A DNA stretch of 64,000 nucleotides from Iamia sp. SCSIO 61187. GTDB lineage: Bacteria > Actinomycetota > Acidimicrobiia > Acidimicrobiales > Iamiaceae. The position numbers and the translations under genes are program-made. The notes beneath the pieces were generated by a model. The model saw only the letters and a program-made list of their open reading frames with translations. It had not been told where the DNA came from and did no database searches. The stretch is from the NCBI RefSeq assembly GCF_019443745.1, contig NZ_CP050948.1, positions 2,856,001 through 2,920,000 on the forward strand, read 5' to 3'. Positions 58,431-64,000 of this stretch are shown in pieces (within the stretch, counting starts at the first letter, position 1; each line of letters opens with the position of its first letter).

Positions 58431-59179
58431 CCGACCTCCAGCGTCGCGAACACGTCGTCGGAGATGTCGAAGTTGGCGTGGACGGCCTGGACGTCGTCGT
58501 TGTCCTCGAGGGCGTCGATGAGGGCGAGCACCGACTTGGCCGCGCCCGGGTCGTCCAGCGGCACGAGGTTGGCCGCCTCCATCACCAGGTCCGACGACTC
58601 GACGGCGAAGCCGGCCTCCTCGAGGGCGGTGCGCACGGCGTTGGTGTCGCTGGGCGGGGTCGTGACCCGCCAGGCGGCGCCGTCGTCGGCGATGTCCTCG
58701 GCCCCGGCGTCGAGGGCGGCGAGCATCAGCTCGTCCTCGTCGGCGGCCCGGTCGACGATCACGATCCCCTTGCGCTCGAACTGCCAGGCGACGGCGCCGG
58801 GCTCGGCCATCGACCCGCCGGCCCGGTTGAAGGTGGTCCGGATCTCGGGGCCGGTCCGGTTCCGGTTGTCGGTCAGGACCTCGATGAGCAGGGCCACCCC
58901 GTGGGGGGCGTAGCCCTCGTAGGTGATCTGCTCGTAGATGACGCCCTCGAGCTGGCCGGTGCCCCGCTTGACGGCCCGGTCGATCGTGTCGAGCGGGACC
59001 GACGCGTCGCGGGCCTTCTGGTACATCGTCCGCAGCGTCGGGTTGGAGTCGACGTCGCCCCCGCCCTGGCGGGCGGCCACCTCGACCTGGCGGATCAGCT
59101 TGGCGAAGAGCTTGCCGCGCTTGGCGTCGGCGGCCCCCTTCTTGTGCTTGATCGTGGCCCACTTGGAATGGCCCGACAT
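58427..59179 (-). CDS. yebC: YebC/PmpR-family transcriptional regulator
   Basis: A 250-residue YebC/TACO1 protein: MSGHSKWATIKHKKGAADAKRGKLFAKL at the start, NPTLRTMYQKARDASVPLDTI, YEGYAPHGVALLIEVLTDNRNRT, NRAGGSMAEPGAVAWQFERKG. Recent work links the family to translation of proline stretches as well as transcription. It lies 4 bp after pdxT. Confidence 0.94.
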   Translation of the reverse strand: MSGHSKWATIKHKKGAADAKRGKLFAKLIRQVEVAARQGGGDVDSNPTLRTMYQKARDASVPLDTIDRAVKRGTGQLEGVIYEQITYEGYAPHGVALLIEVLTDNRNRTGPEIRTTFNRAGGSMAEPGAVAWQFERKGIVIVDRAADEDELMLAALDAGAEDIADDGAAWRVTTPPSDTNAVRTALEEAGFAVESSDLVMEAANLVPLDDPGAAKSVLALIDALEDNDDVQAVHANFDISDDVFATLEVG

Positions 59180-59183
59180 CTGG

Positions 59184-59768
59184 TTACTCCTCGAAGGTGG
59201 ACAGGAACAGCTGGTGGAGCCGCAGGTCGTCGGTCAGCTCCGGGTGGAACGATGCCACGATCACCGGCCCCTGGCGGGCCAGGACCGGGCGGTCGGCCAC
59301 GGCGGCCAGCACCTCGACCTCGGGGCCAGCCTCCTCGATCACCGGCGCCCGGATGAAGACGGCATGGAGCGGGACGTCGTCCCCGGCCACCTCCAGGTCG
59401 GCCTCGAAGGAGTCGACCTGGCGGCCGAAGGCGTTGCGGCGGACCCGGATGTCCACGGCGCCCAGGCTCCGCTGGTCGGGCCGGCCGTCGAGGACCTCGG
59501 TGGCCAGCAGGATCATCCCCGCGCAGGTGCCGAGGGCCGGCATCCCGCCGGCGAGGCGCTCGCCGAGCGGTCCGCGCAGGCCGCTGGTGTCGAGCAACCG
59601 GGACATGGTGGTCGACTCGCCCCCGGGCAGGACGAGCCCGTCGACGCCGGCCAGGTCGTCCGGGGTGCGGACCTCGAGCGGCGTGGCGCCGAGCGCGACC
59701 AGGGCGTCGAGGTGCGGGCGGACGGCGCCCTGGAGGGCGAGGACGCCGACCTTCCGGCCCCCGCTCAC
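59184..59768 (-). CDS. pdxT: Pyridoxal 5'-phosphate synthase glutaminase subunit PdxT
   Basis: A 194-residue class-I glutamine amidotransferase feeding ammonia to PdxS. Motifs: [48 protein letters not shown] with the nucleophile Cys and [15 protein letters not shown] with His-Glu. GTG 59768 overlaps the pdxS stop by 4 bp. Confidence 0.96.
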   Translation of the reverse strand: MSGGRKVGVLALQGAVRPHLDALVALGATPLEVRTPDDLAGVDGLVLPGGESTTMSRLLDTSGLRGPLGERLAGGMPALGTCAGMILLATEVLDGRPDQRSLGAVDIRVRRNAFGRQVDSFEADLEVAGDDVPLHAVFIRAPVIEEAGPEVEVLAAVADRPVLARQGPVIVASFHPELTDDLRLHQLFLSTFEE

Positions 59769-60673
59769 CAACCGCGGTCGGCGAACGTCGTCTCCAGCGA
59801 CCCGACCTCGAGCCCGGGCATGGCCGGGCCGAGCCCGCGCGACACCTTGGCCAGGATCTCGGCCGAGCGGAAGTGGGTGGTGGCCTCGACGATGGCCTTG
59901 GCCCGGCGGGCCGGGTCGTCGGACTTGAAGATGCCCGAGCCCACGAAGGTCGCCTCGGCGCCGAGCTGCATGACGAGGGCGGCGTCGGCCGGGGTGGCGA
60001 TGCCGCCGGCGCAGAACAGCGGCACGGGGAGGGCGCCGGTGGCGGCGATCTCCTGCACCAGCGGGAGCGGCGCCTGGAGCCGCTTGGCCCACTCGAACTG
60101 CTCGGCCGGGTCGGCCTGGGTGAGCTTGCGGATGTCGCCGAGGATCGTGCGCAGGTGGCGGACCGCCTCGACGATGTTGCCGGTGCCGGCCTCGCCCTTG
60201 GAGCGGATCATGCAGGCGCCCTCGGAGATGCGCCGCAGGGCCTCGCCCAGGTTGGTGGCACCGCACACGAAGGGGACGGTGAACGACCACTTGTCGATGT
60301 GGTGGGTCTCGTCGGCGGGGGTCAGGACCTCGGACTCGTCGACGAAGTCGACGCCCAAGGCCTCGAGGATCTGGGCCTCGACGAAGTGGCCGATGCGGGC
60401 CTTGGCCATGACCGGGATGGTCACCGCCGCCTTGATGCCCTCGATCATCTCGGGGTCGCTCATGCGGGCCACGCCGCCGTCGCGCCGGATGTCGGACGGC
60501 ACCCGCTCGAGGGCCATCACGGCCACGGCGCCGGCGTCCTCGGCCACCTTGGCCTGCTCGGGGTCGACGACGTCCATGATGACGCCGCCCCGCAGCATCT
60601 CGGCCAGGCCCCGCTTGACGCGGAACGTCCCCGTCTCGGGCGGGGCGGACGCAGCGCGGGGCGTGTCGGTCAT
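59765..60673 (-). CDS. pdxS: Pyridoxal 5'-phosphate synthase subunit PdxS
   Basis: A 302-residue TIM-barrel that builds PLP from ribose 5-phosphate, glyceraldehyde 3-phosphate and ammonia. Motifs: [84 protein letters not shown] and [19 protein letters not shown]. Catalytic Lys are in this set. TAGACT (60680-60685) lies 6 bp before the ATG. Confidence 0.97.
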   Translation of the reverse strand: MTDTPRAASAPPETGTFRVKRGLAEMLRGGVIMDVVDPEQAKVAEDAGAVAVMALERVPSDIRRDGGVARMSDPEMIEGIKAAVTIPVMAKARIGHFVEAQILEALGVDFVDESEVLTPADETHHIDKWSFTVPFVCGATNLGEALRRISEGACMIRSKGEAGTGNIVEAVRHLRTILGDIRKLTQADPAEQFEWAKRLQAPLPLVQEIAATGALPVPLFCAGGIATPADAALVMQLGAEATFVGSGIFKSDDPARRAKAIVEATTHFRSAEILAKVSRGLGPAMPGLEVGSLETTFADRGW

Positions 60674-60679
60674 GCCGCC

Positions 60680-60685
60680 AGTCTA
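60680..60685 (-). promoter_or_regulatory. Putative -10 box of pdxS-pdxT-yebC
   Basis: TAGACT (minus) 6 bp before the pdxS ATG, leaderless pattern. Confidence 0.45.
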
Positions 60686-60791
60686 CGACCGCTCCCGCGG
60701 ATCCCCGAAGCCCGAATGGCCCGAGGATCGGTCCACCTCGGCTTCTGCCGACCCGCACGTGCCTCCCCGCGCCCTGGGGTTGGCCGGACGG

Positions 60792-61226
60792 TCAGGACGG
60801 AGGGCGCCGACGGGCCAGGACGGTCTCCCTCGTGGGGACGCGCCAGAGGATCCAGGCCACGCCGACGGCGCCCAGGGTGACGATCGCCAGCCGGACGGCC
60901 GGGCGGTCGACGCCGAGGGCGGCGCTGAGCCCGCACGAGACCACGAGCATGGTGATGGCCACGACCTTGGCCCGGCGGGGCATCCCCAGCCCGGCCCGGT
61001 AGTCGCGGACGAGGGGCCCGACGCCCGGTCGGTCGAGCACCCACTGCTCGAGCCGGGGGCTCGACCGCGAGAAGGCCCAGGCGGCGAGGACGAAGAACCC
61101 GGTGGTGGGGAGCCCGGGGACCACGATCCCGAGGGCGCCGAGGCCCACGGCGCCGCAACCGAACGTCACCCACCCGGCGCGGCCCAGGCGGCTCCGGGAG
61201 ACGATCGTCTCTCCCGGCGCCGCCAT
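60792..61226 (-). CDS. DUF454 (YbaN-type) membrane protein
   Basis: A 144-residue membrane protein with the DUF454 core LGALGIVVPGLPTTGFFVLAAWAFSRSSPRLEQWVLDRPGVG and two C-terminal helices (VVAITMLVVSCGLSAALGV; LAIVTLGAVGVAWILW). The family is a small inner-membrane protein of unknown role. ATG 61226 is preferred over longer frames that lack hydrophobic or conserved sequence. Confidence 0.85.
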   Translation of the reverse strand: MAAPGETIVSRSRLGRAGWVTFGCGAVGLGALGIVVPGLPTTGFFVLAAWAFSRSSPRLEQWVLDRPGVGPLVRDYRAGLGMPRRAKVVAITMLVVSCGLSAALGVDRPAVRLAIVTLGAVGVAWILWRVPTRETVLARRRPPS

Positions 61227-61373
61227 GTCAGAGGGCGAGCCGCCAGGCGAGCCCGGGGCCCGAGCGGCCCGTCGCCGACGAAGGAGGCGACAAGAGCGGG
61301 CAGGCAACGCGAAGTGCCCACGATCGGTTGCGGCTCGAGGGCCGTCGACGCCCCTGACCAGATCGCGGCGCGA

Positions 61374-61871
61374 TCACGCGGCGATGAGCTCGGCGAGGTC
61401 GAGGGCGATGAGGACCGCGAGCATGGCGATCACGGTGCCCCCGACGGCGGTGTAGTGCCAGCGGTACCGGTGGTCGGCCTGCCAGAAGCGCCGCATGCTC
61501 TTGACGTTGAACACCACGGCGAGGAGCCCGATGGGGATGCCGAGCAGCGGTCCCACCCCGGCGGCCAGGCCCAGGACGGGGCCGAGGAACGGGATGAGCA
61601 GGTAGGTGATGACGCAGCGGATGGCCGACACGAAGATCGACCGGCTGAAGGCGCTGCGCAGCGCCTCCTCGCCGAGGCGGGGCTGGGCGTCGCGGACCCG
61701 CAGGAGCCGGCGCATGAAGACGTCGGCGGGGCGGCGCGCCACGACCGGGCGGGCCGCGCCGGCGGTGCCGGGGGCGGCGGCCGGGGCGGCCGGGTCGGCG
61801 GTGACCGTGGGAAGGGTCGTCACCTCGCCATGCTCGCACCGGCTCAGGGCGCCGGCCAATCGGGCCCTCAT
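61374..61871 (-). CDS. Hypothetical membrane protein (165 aa)
   Basis: An Ala/Pro/Thr-rich N-terminus, then RLGEEALRSAFSRSIFVSAIRCVITYLLIPFLGPVLG and three or so hydrophobic helices (VGPLLGIPIGLLAVVFNV; AVGGTVIAMLAVLIALDLAELIA). The loop NVKSMRRFWQADHRYRWHYT is conserved-looking. ATG 61871 overlaps the DUF3048 stop by 4 bp; GTG 61823 is the alternative. Function unknown. Confidence 0.65.
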   Translation of the reverse strand: MRARLAGALSRCEHGEVTTLPTVTADPAAPAAAPGTAGAARPVVARRPADVFMRRLLRVRDAQPRLGEEALRSAFSRSIFVSAIRCVITYLLIPFLGPVLGLAAGVGPLLGIPIGLLAVVFNVKSMRRFWQADHRYRWHYTAVGGTVIAMLAVLIALDLAELIAA

Positions 61872-63079
61872 CGGATGACGGTGGCCGTGCCCGGGCGGAC
61901 CATCTCGATCCAGGTCCGGCCCGAGGACAGGGTGATCGGCTCGCCCGCGCCGTCGACGAGCACCAGGGGTGCGTCGAGCGACGGGCGCACCCAGCGACCG
62001 TCGATCGCCTTCCCGTCGGTGAGGACGGTCGCCGGGCCGCTCCCGACGCTCACCGCCTCGGGCGAGCGGGGGTCGGCCGGGCTGGCGCCGTAGTCGGTGA
62101 CCATGACCACCACGTTGCGGGGCCCGATGGCGTAGCCGTCGCCGTCCACGTGGAGGCGGCCCCGCTGGTGCCGCACCCAGCGCCCGTGGTCGGGCAGCCA
62201 GCTCCAGGTCACCCGGGCGGCGGCGGCGCCGGAGAACGCCAGGTCGACGCCCCGCACGGGCTCGCCCGCCGGCGACCCGGTGCCCCGTGGTCGGAACGGC
62301 GCCAGCACGGGCGGGGTGCTGGCCCCGTCGGGGCGGGCCCAGACCTCCCACGGCCGGAGGTACAGGTTGTGGGGGGCGCGCCGGGCACCGACGCGGACGT
62401 AGGCCGGTGCCCACTCGCCGCCCCGGTCGACGAGGAAGGGGGAGGCGGCCACGGCACCGAGCACGCCGGGGTTGCCCCCCGAGTAGGCGAAGAGCGGCCG
62501 CCCGAGGATCGGCAGCAGGTTGACGTCGGTCGTGCGGGCCGAGCGGACGGGGCCGACCTCGGGGGCGTCGGTCGAGTGGAGGACGGCGACGAACCGGGTG
62601 ATGCCCCCCTCCACCACCTCCTCGACGACCACGTCGGCGTGGGCCAGGCCGGTCTGGGGCACCGCCGTCTCGCCCGGCACGTCGAGGTTGTCGATCTTCA
62701 CCGCCAGCGCCGGTCGGCCGAGGGCGGCGGGGTCGAGCACCGGCAGTCCCGTGAGCGGGGCGACGGAGCCGCCGTCGGGCTGGTCCTCGGGGAGGAACCG
62801 CAGCTCCTCGGGCGCGGGTGGGGGCGGGATCGTGGGTGGGGCGGTGCTCGGGGCGGCGGCGGAGGTCGTCGTGGGCTCGCCCGGCTCCGGTGCGGCCGTG
62901 CTGGTGGTGGTGGTGCCCCGGCCGGGGCCGGTGGCCTCGTCGGAGGCGGTGTCGCCGGCACCGACGACCACGACGGCACCGATGATGAGGGTGGCCAGGC
63001 CCAGCCCCCCGACCACCTGGCGGAGCAGCGTGGCGTTGATCCAGGCCCAGGCCGAGGCCAGGGCCGGCCGGGCCCTCAC
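61868..63079 (-). CDS. DUF3048 (YerB-like) exported/anchored protein
   Basis: A 403-residue protein with one N-terminal membrane helix (VVGGLGLATLIIGAVVVVGAG), a Thr/Pro-rich linker, and the DUF3048 domain: APLTGLPVLD, VKIDNLDVPGETAVPQTGLAHADVVVEEVVEGGITRFVAVL, GPVRSARTTDVNLLPIL, FAYSGGNPGVL and NLYLRP. The C-terminal half is the usual DUF3048_C with GSGPATVLTDGKAIDGRWVR. Function unknown; extracytoplasmic by topology. GTG 63079 overlaps the M48 gene stop by 4 bp. Confidence 0.88.
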   Translation of the reverse strand: MRARPALASAWAWINATLLRQVVGGLGLATLIIGAVVVVGAGDTASDEATGPGRGTTTTSTAAPEPGEPTTTSAAAPSTAPPTIPPPPAPEELRFLPEDQPDGGSVAPLTGLPVLDPAALGRPALAVKIDNLDVPGETAVPQTGLAHADVVVEEVVEGGITRFVAVLHSTDAPEVGPVRSARTTDVNLLPILGRPLFAYSGGNPGVLGAVAASPFLVDRGGEWAPAYVRVGARRAPHNLYLRPWEVWARPDGASTPPVLAPFRPRGTGSPAGEPVRGVDLAFSGAAAARVTWSWLPDHGRWVRHQRGRLHVDGDGYAIGPRNVVVMVTDYGASPADPRSPEAVSVGSGPATVLTDGKAIDGRWVRPSLDAPLVLVDGAGEPITLSSGRTWIEMVRPGTATVIR

Positions 63080-63894
63080 AGCTCCTCGAGCACCTCGATG
63101 CGCTGGCCCACCGGTGGAGGCGCCTCGTAGACCCGGCTGAGGGCCTCGCCGTAGGGCCCCTCGGGGCGGGCCCCGTGGATCCACAGGTGGGCCACGGAGG
63201 GCTCGGCCGGCGGGGCCGCCGACGGGTCGGCCTCGGCGATCTTCTCCAGCGCCGCGACCAGGCCCGGCGGGTAGCGGGTGATCTCGACCGCGGCCAGGTC
63301 CGACCAGGACTCGATCGGCTCGCCCCGGCCGACGATCGCCCGGGTGATCGGGGCGATGACGGTCGCCGGGAAGACCTGGCCCCCGCCGCCGAGCACGGGC
63401 CCGGCGAGGACGCCGACGAAGGCGTCGCCCCGGCGGATGCGGGCCAGCTCGTGGGCCAGGACCGCCTCCAGCTCGACCAGCGAGAGCCGGTCGAGGAGGC
63501 CCCGGGTGACGACCAGGTCGGCGTCGTCGACCGACCGGGCCACGGCCAGGGCGTTCGCGGTGGCGTCCTCGACCACCCGCAGCCGGGGCGGCTGCAGGCC
63601 GATGCCGACGCAGAGCCCCTCGACCAGGTTGTGGAGCCGGGGCTCGTCGGCCTCGGTGACCGGGTGGCTGCCGGTGGCGGCCAGGGCCACGGCGGGGGCC
63701 CGCTGCTTGACGTTGATCGAGAGGGTGATGAAGAGGCCGACAGCGGTGACGACGAAGAAGAGGGCGGTCAGCGGGTAGCCGACGACGAGGGAGACCACGA
63801 CGCCGACCACTGCGTACGCGATCGCCACAGTCGCAGCCGGCACCGCGACCAGCTTCCGGGCGCGGGCCTCGTTCAGCTCGAGGGCGTCGTCCAT
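63076..63894 (-). CDS. M48-family peptidase-like membrane protein with degenerate zinc site
   Basis: A 272-residue HtpX/M48-like protein: two N-terminal helices (VAIAYAVVGVVVSLVVGY; ALFFVVTAVGLFITLSI), then LHNLVEGLCVGIGLQPPRLRVVED, ANALAVARS and the helix LVELEAVLAHELARIRRGD. In active M48 enzymes this reads HExxH; here H148 and E149 are kept, the second His is Arg (R152). The downstream REFxAD Glu/Asp site reads ESWSDLAAVEITRYP (195-209). So zinc coordination is probably lost. It follows lemA, as in other lemA-htpX-like pairs. Stop overlaps DUF3048. Confidence 0.85.
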   Translation of the reverse strand: MDDALELNEARARKLVAVPAATVAIAYAVVGVVVSLVVGYPLTALFFVVTAVGLFITLSINVKQRAPAVALAATGSHPVTEADEPRLHNLVEGLCVGIGLQPPRLRVVEDATANALAVARSVDDADLVVTRGLLDRLSLVELEAVLAHELARIRRGDAFVGVLAGPVLGGGGQVFPATVIAPITRAIVGRGEPIESWSDLAAVEITRYPPGLVAALEKIAEADPSAAPPAEPSVAHLWIHGARPEGPYGEALSRVYEAPPPVGQRIEVLEEL

Positions 63895-63896
63895 GC

Positions 63897-64000
63897 TCAG
63901 AAGTCGACCGCCACGGGGCCGCGGGCGTCGCCCTCGGCCTGGAAGTACTCCCGCGGCCCGAAGCCGACCCGGCGGGCGATCAGCACGCCCGGGAAGCTCT
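63897..64000 (-). CDS. lemA: LemA-family protein (C-terminal part, cut by window edge)
   Basis: The visible C-terminus ends FPGVLIARRVGFGPREYFQA and then EGDARGPVAVDF, the usual LemA ending (GF.pre.Fea....p.VdF). The stop is 2 bp before the ATG of the M48 gene. LemA proteins are membrane-anchored coiled coils of unclear role, often paired with M48 peptidases. Confidence 0.9.
   Translation of the reverse strand, partial: SFPGVLIARRVGFGPREYFQAEGDARGPVAVDF

Noticed and set aside
1-64000. tRNA, rRNA, tmRNA or CRISPR arrays
   Set aside because: A scan by eye for T-arm (GGTTCRA) cores, cloverleaf partners and regular short spaced repeats gave only matches inside coding sequence. A tRNAscan-SE and CRISPR search would settle it.

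Overview
The window is high-GC DNA, almost wall to wall with genes, and reads as an actinobacterial chromosome. Mycothiol synthase (mshD), an F420-type luciferase-like oxidoreductase, SecD/SecF with Thr/Pro-rich extensions, a DUF222-HNH gene of the 13E12 family and menaquinone genes all fit Actinomycetota. A deep lineage such as Acidimicrobiia is my guess from gene content and order; no rRNA is present to test it. No tRNA, rRNA, CRISPR array, prophage or plasmid backbone was found. The only clear mobile gene is an IS110-family transposase.

Layout. 1-2535: histidine operon hisD-hisC-hisB (minus). 2916-4080: IS110 element beside a terminator and a frameshifted nth. 5331-10630: mshD, a DUF2510 membrane protein, rlmN, a lytic transglycosylase, a sugar-nucleotide transferase and a MaoC protein. 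10688-15067: an F420-type oxidoreductase facing two tandem acyl-CoA ligases. 15110-24547: yaaA, then menaquinone genes menG-menF, menD, menH and menB-menA, with a DUF222-HNH gene between menF and menD. 24631-31068: alaS-ruvX-mltG-aroE-DUF4388 (minus). 31145-43222: cell-surface and stress genes: a membrane-anchored propeller-like protein, a GH3 lipoprotein, a tandem Excalibur protein, rarA, a degenerate HisRS-like gene, a PfpI protein, relA and a DUF4214-SpoIID protein. 43247-54883: two minus-strand blocks, secD-secF-apt and ruvC-ruvA-ruvB / ligase / M20 / queA / tgt. 55068-64000: an ABC exporter, a methyltransferase, pdxS-pdxT-yebC-peroxiredoxin (minus), small membrane proteins, and lemA-M48-DUF3048.

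Gene packing. Operon partners commonly overlap by 4 bp (GTGA or ATGA) or 1 bp (TGATG), which points to translational coupling and fixes many starts. Most first genes of transcription units have a TAnnnT hexamer 6-9 bp before the start codon, the signature of leaderless mRNAs.

Most interesting: (1) a 47-bp palindromic repeat in two copies, one intergenic and one translated in frame near the N-terminus of QueA; (2) a full-length histidyl-tRNA-synthetase-like protein, one gene away from relA, that has lost all the signature catalytic motifs; (3) an M48 'protease' next to lemA whose zinc-binding HExxH has become HELAR; (4) an nth gene in which a single missing base removes the last iron-sulfur cysteine; (5) an IS110 element whose non-coding flank may hold a bridge RNA; (6) an unexplained 613-bp gap upstream of secD with a 12-bp perfect hairpin and a repeat pair of 72-bp period.
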